DNA of 64,000 nucleotides from Pedobacter sp. Leaf194 (GTDB lineage: Bacteria; Bacteroidota; Bacteroidia; Sphingobacteriales; Sphingobacteriaceae). Shown here in pieces: positions 48,034 to 57,231 of the stretch. The notes under the pieces are model-generated. The model did no database searches. It worked only from the letters and a program-made list of their open reading frames with translations, and was not told where the DNA came from. A program made the position numbers and the translations under genes. The stretch's first letter is position 1; every line of letters starts with the position of its first letter. Location: positions 865,971-929,970 of the forward strand of contig NZ_LMPU01000001.1 in assembly GCF_001423945.1 (NCBI RefSeq). The letters run 5' to 3'.

Positions 48034-48411
48034 ATGGCAAGGATTTCAGGTATTGATTTACCAAGAAACAAAAGAGGAGAGATTGGTTTAACTTATATCT
48101 ACGGTATAGGTAAAACAACTGCGCAACGTATTTTAACTACTGCAGGTATCGATCTTAACAAAAAAGTACAAGACTGGTCTGATGATGAGTTATCAGCAAT
48201 CCGTACAATGATTAATGATGAGATTAAAGTAGAAGGTGCTTTACGCTCGGAGGTTCAGTTAAACATTAAACGTTTAATGGATATTGGTTGTTACCGCGGC
48301 TTACGTCACAGAAAAGGTTTACCTTCTCGTGGTCAGCGTACAAAAAACAACTCACGTACTCGTAAGGGTAAGAGAAAAACAGTTGCTAACAAGAAAAAAG
48401 CTACTAAATAG
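48034..48411 (+). CDS. rpsM: 30S ribosomal protein S13
   Basis: 125 residues; [25 protein letters not shown] start, helix-two-turn-helix and the [18 protein letters not shown] tail near the P-site tRNA. Confidence 0.98.
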   Translation: MARISGIDLPRNKRGEIGLTYIYGIGKTTAQRILTTAGIDLNKKVQDWSDDELSAIRTMINDEIKVEGALRSEVQLNIKRLMDIGCYRGLRHRKGLPSRGQRTKNNSRTRKGKRKTVANKKKATK

Positions 48412-48428
48412 AAAGTAGATTTCAGATG

Positions 48429-48487
48429 TTAGATTTACGAATTACGATTGTTAGTTCCCAAATCTAAAATCGTAAATCAAAAATCGA
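48429..48487 (+). repeat. Imperfect hairpin in rpsM-rpsK spacer
   Basis: TTAGATTTACGAATTACGAT on the left pairs imperfectly with ATCGTAAATCAAAAATCG on the right; the arms contain near-duplicates of GATTTACGA. No T run. Confidence 0.55.
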
Positions 48488-48498
48488 TAAATAAGAAA

Positions 48499-48888
48499 AT
48501 GGCTAAGAGTAAAAAAGTAACAAAAAAACGTATCGTTGTAATTGAGTCTGTTGGTCAGGCGCATATCAATGCTACCTTCAACAACATTATCGTTACCTTA
48601 ACAAACAACAACGGACAGACTATTTCTTGGTCTTCTGCCGGTAAAATGGGCTTTAAAGGTTCTAAAAAGAACACGCCTTATGCAGCTGGTCAAGCGGCTT
48701 CAGATTGCGGTAAAGTTGCGTTTGATTTAGGTTTACGTAAAGTTGAAGTATTTGTAAAAGGTCCGGGTTCAGGTCGTGAATCTGCTATCAGAACTTTGCA
48801 AGTAGCAGGTATCGAGGTAACATCTATTAAAGATATTACACCACTTCCTCACAACGGATGTCGTCCTCCTAAAAAGAGAAGAGTTTAA
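48499..48888 (+). CDS. rpsK: 30S ribosomal protein S11
   Basis: 129 residues from ATG 48499 ([14 protein letters not shown]). The frame extends to 48448 but that part lies in the hairpin spacer. Contains the [20 protein letters not shown] signature. Confidence 0.97.
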   Translation: MAKSKKVTKKRIVVIESVGQAHINATFNNIIVTLTNNNGQTISWSSAGKMGFKGSKKNTPYAAGQAASDCGKVAFDLGLRKVEVFVKGPGSGRESAIRTLQVAGIEVTSIKDITPLPHNGCRPPKKRRV

Positions 48889-48950
48889 TTAATTTTAAAG
48901 CTAAGAATCTCCAGCTACAGGTTGGATGATACTTTAAAACAGAAAAAAAA

Positions 48951-49559
48951 ATGGCAAGATATACAGGCCCAAAATCAAAAATCGCCCGTAAATTCAGAGA
49001 ACCAATCTTCGGTCCTGATAAGGTGTTAGACAGAAAAAATTATCCTCCTGGGCAACATGGCTCATCAAAAAGAAGAGGAAAACAATCTGAGTATGCTATC
49101 CAGTTAATGGAGAAACAAAAAGTAAAATATACTTATGGTGTATTAGAAAAGCAGTTCAGTAACTTGTTTAAAAAAGCATCTTCACGTGCAGGTATCACAG
49201 GTGATAACTTACTTCAATTATTAGAAGCACGTTTAGATAATACAGTTTACCGTTTAGGTATTGCAACAACCCGTTCTGGTGCACGCCAGTTAGTTAGCCA
49301 TAAACACGTAACCGTGAATGGTGAAGTTGTAAATATCCCTTCATATCAGTTAAAGGCTGGTGATGTTGTTGCGGTTCGTGAGAAGTCAAAGTCTTTAGAA
49401 TCAATTAGTAACTCAGTTGCAGGCAGAACAATTAATAAATTTGCCTGGTTAGAGTGGAATGCTGGCGAGTTAACAGGTAAGTTTTTAACTTATCCTCAAC
49501 GCGACGAGATTCCTGAAAACATTAAGGAAAACTTAATCATCGAGTTATACTCTAAGTAA
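48951..49559 (+). CDS. rpsD: 30S ribosomal protein S4
   Basis: 202 residues; S4-type RNA-binding fold ([31 protein letters not shown]). Assembly initiator and, in some bacteria, alpha-operon repressor. A terminator-like hairpin follows it. Confidence 0.98.
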   Translation: MARYTGPKSKIARKFREPIFGPDKVLDRKNYPPGQHGSSKRRGKQSEYAIQLMEKQKVKYTYGVLEKQFSNLFKKASSRAGITGDNLLQLLEARLDNTVYRLGIATTRSGARQLVSHKHVTVNGEVVNIPSYQLKAGDVVAVREKSKSLESISNSVAGRTINKFAWLEWNAGELTGKFLTYPQRDEIPENIKENLIIELYSK

Positions 49560-49569
49560 TAAATAATAC

Positions 49570-49603
49570 AGTTAATTACCTCAAAAGGGTAATTAACTTT
49601 TTT
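49570..49603 (+). terminator. Terminator-like hairpin between rpsD and rpoA
   Basis: AGTTAATTACC (49570-49580) pairs with GGTAATTAACT (49588-49598), perfectly over 11 bp, with six T bases from 49598 to 49603. The stem is AT-rich, so termination may be partial. It would lower rpoA and rplQ expression relative to upstream genes. Confidence 0.7.
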
Positions 49604-49644
49604 CATATTACTATATATTCAATAACGAATTTAAAAAAATATAA

Positions 49645-50637
49645 ATGGCAATTTTAGCATTTCAGAAACCAGACAAAGTGATCATGCAGAAATCAACAGA
49701 TTTCGATGGCATATTTGAATTTCGTCCTTTAGAACCCGGTTTCGGTGTAACAATTGGTAATGCCTTAAGAAGAATTTTACTTTCTTCATTAGAAGGTTAT
49801 GCTATTACTACTATTCGTTTTTCAGGCGTTTCGCATGAGTTTTCTACCATGAAAGGTGTTGTAGAAGATTTAACTGATATCATCTTAAACTTAAAACAAG
49901 TTCGCTTTAAGAAAACCGGTGATTCTGGTGATGCTGAAAAAGTATTCATCATTGTTAACGGTCAGGATCAGTTCAAAGCTGGTGATATCACTAAATTCTC
50001 TAACAACTTTACAGTTTTAAATCCTGAGCATGTTATTTGCAACATGGATAAATCTGTTACTTTAGAGGTGGAGTTAACCATCAATAAAGGACGTGGTTAT
50101 GTACCTGCTGAAGAAAATAAAGTTGCTGATGCTGTTGTAGGTGTTATCGCTATCGATTCGATCTACACGCCAATGAAAAACGTAAAATACACAATTGAAA
50201 ATTTCCGTGTTGAACAGAAAACGGATTATGAGAAATTGGTATTAGATATTTCTACTGATGGTTCAATTCACCCAGAAGAAGCATTAAAAGAAGCGGCTAA
50301 AATTCTTATCCAACACTTTATGCTTTTCTCTGATGAGAACTTAGTATTAGAATCGCAGGCAAAAGAAGAAACTAAAGAAGTTGATGAGGAAATTTTACAC
50401 ATGCGTAAAATCCTTAAAACTGAATTAGTAGATATGGATTTATCAGTTAGAGCATTAAATTGCTTAAAAGCTGCAGATATCCGCACTTTAGCTGATTTGG
50501 TTTCTTATGATGTTGCTGATATGTTAAAGTTCAGAAACTTCGGTAAAAAATCATTAACGGAGATTCAAGAACTTGTAAAGTCAAAAGGTTTGTCATTTGG
50601 TATGAACCTGTCTAAATTTAAATTAGACGAAGAGTAA
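49645..50637 (+). CDS. rpoA: DNA-directed RNA polymerase subunit alpha
   Basis: 330 residues: dimerising N-terminal domain ([22 protein letters not shown]) and a C-terminal domain ([15 protein letters not shown] [38 protein letters not shown]). Typical length. Lies in a 85-base-spaced position after a possible attenuator. Confidence 0.98.
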   Translation: MAILAFQKPDKVIMQKSTDFDGIFEFRPLEPGFGVTIGNALRRILLSSLEGYAITTIRFSGVSHEFSTMKGVVEDLTDIILNLKQVRFKKTGDSGDAEKVFIIVNGQDQFKAGDITKFSNNFTVLNPEHVICNMDKSVTLEVELTINKGRGYVPAEENKVADAVVGVIAIDSIYTPMKNVKYTIENFRVEQKTDYEKLVLDISTDGSIHPEEALKEAAKILIQHFMLFSDENLVLESQAKEETKEVDEEILHMRKILKTELVDMDLSVRALNCLKAADIRTLADLVSYDVADMLKFRNFGKKSLTEIQELVKSKGLSFGMNLSKFKLDEE

Positions 50638-50640
50638 GGG

Positions 50641-50692
50641 TTTAAGTTTTAAGTTGCGCGTATTGCGTATAACTTATAGCTTAATGCTTTAA
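50641..50692 (+). repeat. Weak imperfect hairpin in rpoA-rplQ spacer
   Basis: TTTAAGTTTTAAGTT on the left faces AACTTATAGCTTAATGC and TTTAAA on the right, pairing with bulges. The left arm repeats TTTAAGTT. Confidence 0.45.
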
Positions 50693-50767
50693 ATAAATTA
50701 ATTTTTCATAGTGTATAATTCCCTCAGCTTAATTGCAACGAGACGGTATGCACTCAATTAAAAAACA

Positions 50768-51301
50768 ATGAGACACGGTAAAAAAGTAAACCACTTAGGT
50801 AGAACCGCAAGCCACAGAAAGGCGATGTTAGCTAACATGGCTTCATCACTTATTTTGCACAAAAGAATTACAACAACTTTAGCTAAAGCAAAAGCTTTAC
50901 GTACTTATGTTGAGCCAATTATCACTAAATCTAAAAGTGATACAACACACTCACGTCGTACTGTATTTGCTTATTTGCAAGATAAAGAAGTAGTAACAAT
51001 CTTATTCCGCGAAATTGCTGAGAAAGTTGCAAATCGTCCGGGTGGTTATACTCGTATCATTAAATTAAACAACCGTTTAGGTGATAACGCTGAAATGGCT
51101 TTAATTGAATTGGTAGATTACAATACAGTTTACGGTAAAGACGTAGAAGCTAAAGAAGAGAAGAAAACAACTCGTCGTGGTAGAAGTAAAGCTACTGCTG
51201 CTCCAAAAGCTGCAGAAGCGAAAGCAGAAGTTGCTGAAGAAACTGCACCGGAAGTTGCTACTGAAGAAGCTCCTGCTACTGAAGCTCCAAAAGGAGAGTA
51301 A
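50768..51301 (+). CDS. rplQ: 50S ribosomal protein L17 with low-complexity tail
   Basis: 177 residues. Residues 1-about 122 are canonical L17 ([47 protein letters not shown]). The remaining 55 are an Ala/Glu/Lys-rich tail ([20 protein letters not shown]). Such extensions occur in other Bacteroidota; the role is unknown. Last gene of the ribosomal cluster. Confidence 0.97.
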   Translation: MRHGKKVNHLGRTASHRKAMLANMASSLILHKRITTTLAKAKALRTYVEPIITKSKSDTTHSRRTVFAYLQDKEVVTILFREIAEKVANRPGGYTRIIKLNNRLGDNAEMALIELVDYNTVYGKDVEAKEEKKTTRRGRSKATAAPKAAEAKAEVAEETAPEVATEEAPATEAPKGE

Positions 51302-51348
51302 GTTGATACCAAATCTTCGTAAGAGGATTAAGCTTATTAAAAATTTAG

Positions 51349-51379
51349 AAGTCTTGTTCGAAAGAACAAGACTTTTTTT
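51349..51379 (+). terminator. Intrinsic terminator of the ribosomal superoperon
   Basis: AAGTCTTGTTC (51349-51359), GAAA tetraloop, GAACAAGACTT (51364-51374), then a T run. Confidence 0.95.
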
Positions 51380-51465
51380 ATGCACCCATTTTAATTAGCA
51401 TTCGGCAATTTCACGATATCATTTTCCATTCTTAACCAAGAATATTCAATCAGGCAAACACGATA

Positions 51466-51478
51466 ACAAACGTTTGCC
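51466..51478 (+). promoter_or_regulatory. LacI-type operator, site 3
   Basis: ACAAACGTTTGCC shares 12 of 13 bases with the two susC-upstream sites. It lies 66 bp before the glycoside hydrolase ATG. An overlapping second dyad, AGGCAAAC (51452-51459) with GTTTGCCT (51472-51479), surrounds it. Confidence 0.65.
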
Positions 51479-51543
51479 TCATATTTTCATTACATAGCAG
51501 TTTTACGACAACGTATCTATAAATTAGCTTAAAATAAAATGTA

Positions 51544-54504
51544 ATGAAATTTAAGCTTTTCCTGCTCTTTGCAGTATGTTTCCACTTAACTGCAGATGCT
51601 CAAATTCTTAGGTATACCGACGGCAAAAACGGCTGGAATCCCGACTCGTTGGGTAACCATCGGGTAGTTGTGCTGTTTAATGGGCCAGGTAAGGTTGCGC
51701 ATGTTAAGGTAAACTGGCGCAGAAGGGATGAACATCCGGAACTGAAAAGGTTAATCATCCAGGATGCTGATGGAAAGTCTGCTGCGCTTTTGGGTGTAGA
51801 AAATTTTAATCGCGAAAGTGCCGATATCTATTTTGAAGCGCCAGGAAAAGGACGATATTTTATTTATTATTTGCCTTACAAAAATGAGGGGAGAAGCAAT
51901 TACCCCAAAGGCGTGTATTTAAAAGCCAATAGTGCTCCTTTAGAAAAGACAAATAAGGTTGCCCCAAACGCGAGTGCTTTGGAAATTCAATCTATCGATG
52001 CTTTCAACTCTTTCTATCCAATGGAAGTTATTGCGACTGCCATGGAAACCCGCTCGCTTAGGGCGAAGCATAAAACTGATGACTTTATCGTTTTTCGGGA
52101 GGATAGACGTTTCCCGATAAAAATGCAGAATGATTTACCATACAGATGGATAGAAAAAGGAATTTCCAGTTCTTTCGCTGGCTCAGCTGCAAAAGGTGAG
52201 CATTACGCTTTTCAACTTGGTGTTTATGCTTTAAAAGAATTGAATGATCTGAAAGTTACTTTTGGCGACTTAAAATCATCGGCAGGAAAGACAATTTCTA
52301 CAAAATACATTAACTGCTTAAATACAAATGGCACTAGTTACGACAATAAGCCGCTGGTGAACACAATAAATGTTGCCAAAGGAACCGTACAAGCCATGTG
52401 GATCACAGTAGATGTGCCGAAAACAACTGCTGCAGGGATGTACAGTGGCAAATTCACCGTAAAATCTAACGGGAAATTTAAGGTAATCGATGTGAAATTG
52501 ACTGTTGGAAAAGAAATGTTGGCAGATGCCGGTGTTGGAACACCAGTTAACCAAACACGCTTAACCTGGCTTAATTCTACCATGGCGCAGGCAAATACAG
52601 TTATTAAGCCATATACAGGGCTGAAAGTTGATGGTAGCACGATTTCGTTGTTAGGCAGGACATTTGAAATTAATGCCGACGGTTTCCCGAAGCAAATTCA
52701 AACGTTCTTCAATGCAGAAATGACCGGTTATGCAAAAAAACCAAACCGCATTTTATACGAGCCAATTCACTTTCATTTTTACAATACGCCCAAAACTCAG
52801 GAGAAACTGGTTAGCGGCAATTTCCAGTTTACTAAGATAGAGGATGGAACGGTACAATGGACAGCCTCAAATACATCTGAAAATATCAAAATGGATGTTG
52901 ATGGTGCATTGGAATTTGATGGCTATGTTCATTACGTTGTAAAAGTTACCGCATTAAAAGATGTCGATTTTTCAAATGTGGATTTTCACATTCCTTTCGA
53001 AAAAAATTCTACAAAATACTTAATGGGCTTGGGCCAAAAAGGCGGGATAAGACCCGATACCGTAAAATGGAAGTGGGACGTAGCTAATAAAAACCAGGAT
53101 GCAGCTTGGATTGGTAACGTAAATGCCGGCCTGTATTACAATTTGCGGGATGAGCATTATGTTCGACCGCTTAATACCAATTTTTATCTGCAGAAACCAT
53201 TATTGCTCCCTAAATCGTGGGGAAATGATAATAAAGGGGGAATTCAGATCAATGTAAAAGGCAGTTCGATGTTGGCTGATAACTTTACTGGACCACATTC
53301 AATGAAAGAGGGCGACGTGCTCTATTACAATTTTAATTTACTGATTACGCCTTTCCATTTGTTGGATACTGATTTTCAATGGAACAACCGCTTTTATCAT
53401 AAATACGGTGACCTGGATTCCATCAAGGCTACCGGTGCAACAGTTGTAAATATTCATCATGCTACGCCTATAAATCCGTGGATAAATTATCCTTTTATTG
53501 AATCGAAAAAAATGAAGGAGTACATCGATGAGGCTCATGGAAAAGGGTTAAAAGTTAAAATTTATAATACAGTCCGCGAGCTTTCCAATCATGCGTATGA
53601 GTTGCCGGCACTTAGGAGTTTGGGTACTGAAGTTTACTCGCCTGGAAAGGGTGGCGGTTTCAGCTGGTTGCAAGAACATTTAGATTCTAACTACATAGCA
53701 GCATGGTTTGTGCCCGAAATTAAAGATGCGGCAGTTATAAACAGCGGCATGAACCGCTGGCACAATTACTATGTGGAGGGCATGAATTGGTTGGTTAACA
53801 ATGTTGGCATTGATGGCGTTTATCTGGATGATGTTGCGTTTGACAGGGTAACGATGAAGCGTATAAAGCGAGTTTTAACACAAAATAATCATCCTGGAAT
53901 TATCGATTTACATTCTGCAAATCAGTTTAACAAAAGTGATGGATTTAACAACAGCGCCATTTTATACATGGAACATTTTCCATACCTTAACCGTTTATGG
54001 TTTGGCGAATATTTCGACTACCAAAAAAATAATCCTGACTTCTTTTTAACCGAAGTGAGTGGCATTCCATTTGGTTTAATGGGCGAAATGCTTCAGGATG
54101 ATGGAAACCCATGGCGTGGTATGATATATGGAATGACGAGCCGTTTGGGCTGGTCTGATAAAAGTGATCCAAAACCGTTATGGAAAGCCTGGGATGATTT
54201 TGGAATTAAAGGTTCGGAAATGATTGGTTACTGGAGTGAAAATTGTGCGGTAAGGACGGACAATCCGAACATTTTGGCAACGGTTTATAAACAGAAAAAC
54301 AAAACAATGATTGCCCTTGCAAGTTGGAACGAGGAAAATACTAAAGTTAACTTAACCATCGACTGGAAAAGATTAGGTTTAAATGCCGAAAGCGTCAAAA
54401 TATCCGCTCCATCCATCGAAAAGTTTCAGGTTGCAGGAAGTTATCCAGATGGGAAATCGATTCTAGTTGAAAAAGGGAAAGGTTTGCTGTTAATTTTGGA
54501 ATAG
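51544..54504 (+). CDS. Putative glycoside hydrolase (DUF6067/GH123-like architecture)
   Basis: A 986-residue exported protein (signal peptide ends TADAQ). The N-terminal third is beta-rich; the middle (about residues 215-330, GEHYAFQLGVYALKELNDLKVTFGD) resembles GH123 N-terminal-type domains. From about residue 610 a TIM-barrel-like catalytic region runs through VVNIHHATPINPWINYPF, AHGKGLKVKIYNTVREL, NNVGIDGVYLDDVAFDR and IDLHSANQFN, followed by a beta-sandwich end. DVAFD/YLDD acidic residues are candidate catalytic groups. Substrate is unknown. A shared operator suggests co-regulation with the susC operon at 13.7 kb. The family name is from pattern memory. Confidence 0.75.
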   Translation: MKFKLFLLFAVCFHLTADAQILRYTDGKNGWNPDSLGNHRVVVLFNGPGKVAHVKVNWRRRDEHPELKRLIIQDADGKSAALLGVENFNRESADIYFEAPGKGRYFIYYLPYKNEGRSNYPKGVYLKANSAPLEKTNKVAPNASALEIQSIDAFNSFYPMEVIATAMETRSLRAKHKTDDFIVFREDRRFPIKMQNDLPYRWIEKGISSSFAGSAAKGEHYAFQLGVYALKELNDLKVTFGDLKSSAGKTISTKYINCLNTNGTSYDNKPLVNTINVAKGTVQAMWITVDVPKTTAAGMYSGKFTVKSNGKFKVIDVKLTVGKEMLADAGVGTPVNQTRLTWLNSTMAQANTVIKPYTGLKVDGSTISLLGRTFEINADGFPKQIQTFFNAEMTGYAKKPNRILYEPIHFHFYNTPKTQEKLVSGNFQFTKIEDGTVQWTASNTSENIKMDVDGALEFDGYVHYVVKVTALKDVDFSNVDFHIPFEKNSTKYLMGLGQKGGIRPDTVKWKWDVANKNQDAAWIGNVNAGLYYNLRDEHYVRPLNTNFYLQKPLLLPKSWGNDNKGGIQINVKGSSMLADNFTGPHSMKEGDVLYYNFNLLITPFHLLDTDFQWNNRFYHKYGDLDSIKATGATVVNIHHATPINPWINYPFIESKKMKEYIDEAHGKGLKVKIYNTVRELSNHAYELPALRSLGTEVYSPGKGGGFSWLQEHLDSNYIAAWFVPEIKDAAVINSGMNRWHNYYVEGMNWLVNNVGIDGVYLDDVAFDRVTMKRIKRVLTQNNHPGIIDLHSANQFNKSDGFNNSAILYMEHFPYLNRLWFGEYFDYQKNNPDFFLTEVSGIPFGLMGEMLQDDGNPWRGMIYGMTSRLGWSDKSDPKPLWKAWDDFGIKGSEMIGYWSENCAVRTDNPNILATVYKQKNKTMIALASWNEENTKVNLTIDWKRLGLNAESVKISAPSIEKFQVAGSYPDGKSILVEKGKGLLLILE

Positions 54505-54538
54505 TCTTTAAGCAAAATTTGGTGTAGCGGGAAACAAC

Positions 54539-54569
54539 GAAGCCATCTTTCTTCGAAAAAGATGGCTTC
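54539..54569. terminator. Hairpin between convergent genes
   Basis: GAAGCCATCTTT (54539-54550) pairs with AAAGATGGCTTC (54558-54569) over 12 bp. No T run follows on the plus strand, so terminator function is uncertain. Confidence 0.5.
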
Positions 54570-54597
54570 ATTAGTAAAATGGTCTGGAATGCTTTTT

Positions 54598-55230
54598 TTA
54601 TATTTTCACATTTTGCATGCCATATTGTTTCAGAACATCATCAGGCACGCCGGCCCATTGATTAGGCGAATTTCCAACATAGCCAATGTCTTTTACACCA
54701 ATTTCAGTGGTGTAAAATCCCGAAGCGGTTAAGTCTCTCATTCTGTTAAAAAAGGCTACGCCCGCCTGCATCTCTGGTCGTGCTTTTTTAGGATAAGCAA
54801 TTTCATCAACAATTGATAACTGGTCACTTTTCGAAATATCTACGAAAGGTTTCTGAAACTTATTGAAGCTGTAAATATCAAGCCACTTCAAGCCGCCACG
54901 CATAGGTACTTTATGCTCCGGCAGATCTTTTACAATAAATTCTATAAATTCAGGCACTTTCGCATCCGATGCACTGCCAGAAACCTCATCCTTTGGAATA
55001 ATGATATCAGCCAAAACTGTAATGGTTGCCATCTCATGCTCGTTGAAGAACTTTTCTGCTTTCAGCTGTTTATCTCGGTCAATTTCCCATTGCTCACGGC
55101 CAGTTTCAGCCTTTACTTCTTCAGGGATTGGTTTATCGCTTGTGTTTTGAGGTTGTTTACAGGCTTCAACCAGTACTGTTGTACTTAGGGCGGTTATACC
55201 AAGCGCCTTTATGGATTCTCGTCTGTTCAT
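54598..55230 (-). CDS. Gluconate 2-dehydrogenase subunit 3-family protein
   Basis: A 210-residue protein with a Tat-like N-terminus (MNRRESIKALGITALSTTVL) running into a lipobox-like VEACKQ, then the subunit 3 domain (MATITVLADIIIPKDEVSGSASDAKVPEFI, about residues 67-100). The small subunit of these periplasmic GMC dehydrogenases carries the Tat signal so the folded FAD subunit is exported with it. Starts one base after the GMC gene. No cytochrome c subunit is adjacent. Confidence 0.88.
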   Translation of the reverse strand: MNRRESIKALGITALSTTVLVEACKQPQNTSDKPIPEEVKAETGREQWEIDRDKQLKAEKFFNEHEMATITVLADIIIPKDEVSGSASDAKVPEFIEFIVKDLPEHKVPMRGGLKWLDIYSFNKFQKPFVDISKSDQLSIVDEIAYPKKARPEMQAGVAFFNRMRDLTASGFYTTEIGVKDIGYVGNSPNQWAGVPDDVLKQYGMQNVKI

Positions 55231-55231
55231 G

Positions 55232-56968
55232 TTAAATATTTTGTTTTTTCTTTTGTGCCAATATGTATTCTGCAGTTCTCATGGATAAGGCAAGTATTGT
55301 CCAGGTTGCATTTTTATCGCCCTGCTGAACGAAAGGGCCAGCATCAACCACAAATAAGTTTTTACAATCGTGTGCCTGGCAATATTTATTCAGCGCCGAT
55401 TTTTTTGGATCATCTCCCATACGGATAGTTCCAACTTCATGAATAATTTTTCCAGGGTTCAACAATCCATAATTGGTATCTGCTCCATGTATTTCCGACG
55501 TTACCACCGCACCCATTTCCTTCATAATTGATAGAAAAGTTTCCTGCATGTGTTTAGCCTGAAGGATTTCTTCCTTTGCCCAGGTGTAATTAAATCTGAG
55601 TACCGGAATGCCGTACTTATCTACCATATTTGGATCGATTTCGCAATAGTTATCTTCTCTTGCAATCGCAGTTCCGCGGCCAGCCATTCCAACACTTGTT
55701 CCGTAAAAACGTCGGTAATCTTCTTTTAATGATTTCCCGTAGCCGCCTGCCTCTTTCTTATTCCCGTTCTTATCTGGAACCATGCCGTTAATTGAGGCAA
55801 CGCCACCACCGAAACCGTAAGAAGGCATGCCCATACCGCCACCGTACTCGATGTGGTAACCGCGTGGAAAATTCAATTTTTTATTATCCAGCCACCATGG
55901 CGAATAGATGTGTACACTACCCAAGCCATCTTCGTTATATCGTTTCCTATCCATTAACTGAGGGAGAAAGCCATATACGCCTGCACCAGTAGAATCGTGA
56001 AGATATTTACCTACAACACCACTACTGTTTGCCAGTCCGCCTGGATGCGCCGAAGATTTTGAGTTTAAAAGGATACGAGCCGATTCGCAGGCACTTGCGC
56101 CTAAAATAACAAGCTTACCATTTACCTGATATTCCTGTAAATCCTTTCTGTTTACATAAGAAACGCCTTTCGCCGTTCCATCTTTATCTGTAATTACTTC
56201 ACGAACCATGGCATCGGTAATTACCGTTAAGTTGCCTGTTTTTACGGCCGGAATAACCAGACAAGACGATGCAGAGAAATCACCATAAACCTTACAGCTT
56301 CTGCCACATTGGCCGCAGTAAAAACAAGGTGCACGGTCATTATTTCCCTTAATAGCTTCCGTCATTACTGCTCCGCGGCCGGTAATAACTTTAACGCCAG
56401 CTTTCTCAGCACCTTTTTTAATAAAGAGTTCATTTAACCTAGGCTTTGGTGGTTTCATAAAGATACCGTCGGGCTCACTTTCTATACCTTCAACGGTGCC
56501 GTATATCCCAATCATGCGGTCTACCTTATCGTAAAATGGTTTAACGTCATCATAGGTAATTGGCCAATCGGCGGTTAAACCGTCTGTTGGTTTAAAATCC
56601 TGCGGTCCCATGCGTAGCGAAATTCTTCCCCAATGGTTGGTTCTGCCACCGAGCATCCGCGACCTGAACCACTCGAATTCCGTTTTGTTTTTTTGCGTAT
56701 AAGGCTCACCTTCCAGTTCCCATCCACCATAAGAGGCATCAAAATCGCCAAACGGGCGAACGGTGCCGGCACCACGTCTGGGCGATTCCCAGGGCCATTT
56801 TAATTGATGAGAATCTAACCTCGGGTCGAAATATTGCCCCGCTTCGAGCATTAAAACTTTTTGGCCTGCGTTTGCAAGTACATACGCTGCCATGCCGCCA
56901 CCTGCGCCAGAGCCAACTACAATGGCATCATAAACAGTTGGCGATTTTTTTATCTGAAATTCACTCAT
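55232..56968 (-). CDS. GMC-family FAD oxidoreductase
   Basis: A 578-residue flavoenzyme of the gluconate/sorbose/choline dehydrogenase type. Features: N-terminal FAD motif VVGSGAGGGMAAYVLANAG, FRSRMLGGRTNHWGRISLR, a cysteine-rich CFYCGQCGRSCKVYGDFS (about residues 210-225) and the C-terminal FVVDAGPFVQQGDKNATWT. It has no signal peptide, consistent with export by hitch-hiking on its Tat-tagged partner at 54598. The sugar or alcohol substrate is unknown. Confidence 0.92.
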   Translation of the reverse strand: MSEFQIKKSPTVYDAIVVGSGAGGGMAAYVLANAGQKVLMLEAGQYFDPRLDSHQLKWPWESPRRGAGTVRPFGDFDASYGGWELEGEPYTQKNKTEFEWFRSRMLGGRTNHWGRISLRMGPQDFKPTDGLTADWPITYDDVKPFYDKVDRMIGIYGTVEGIESEPDGIFMKPPKPRLNELFIKKGAEKAGVKVITGRGAVMTEAIKGNNDRAPCFYCGQCGRSCKVYGDFSASSCLVIPAVKTGNLTVITDAMVREVITDKDGTAKGVSYVNRKDLQEYQVNGKLVILGASACESARILLNSKSSAHPGGLANSSGVVGKYLHDSTGAGVYGFLPQLMDRKRYNEDGLGSVHIYSPWWLDNKKLNFPRGYHIEYGGGMGMPSYGFGGGVASINGMVPDKNGNKKEAGGYGKSLKEDYRRFYGTSVGMAGRGTAIAREDNYCEIDPNMVDKYGIPVLRFNYTWAKEEILQAKHMQETFLSIMKEMGAVVTSEIHGADTNYGLLNPGKIIHEVGTIRMGDDPKKSALNKYCQAHDCKNLFVVDAGPFVQQGDKNATWTILALSMRTAEYILAQKKKQNI

Positions 56969-57207
56969 TAATTTGGTTTGGCTGTTAAATTTATCCTAAA
57001 ATAATCTTTAATTGCATTAAACGAAAACCATTTGCCTTTTTGGAATCATTACTGATAACTTTTTTTAATTGGTTAGCCCGCTTCTTGGCAATTACATCTT
57101 AGAAACGCTTTAAGCAGCAATTCATTACTAAACGTTGTTTATGCCTTTAAAAAAGTCGGCCGAGTGTTACATTATTAGTCATGGGGCGTTCTCTGAAGAA
57201 ATTGATT

Positions 57208-57215
57208 TATCTTTG
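57208..57215 (+). promoter_or_regulatory. -7 element (TATCTTTG) before the methyltransferase
   Basis: TATCTTTG at 57208-57215 lies inside the longer open frame that begins at 57181, and therefore supports the ATG at 57232 as the real start. Confidence 0.55.
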
Positions 57216-57231
57216 TTGTTTAAATTTTACG

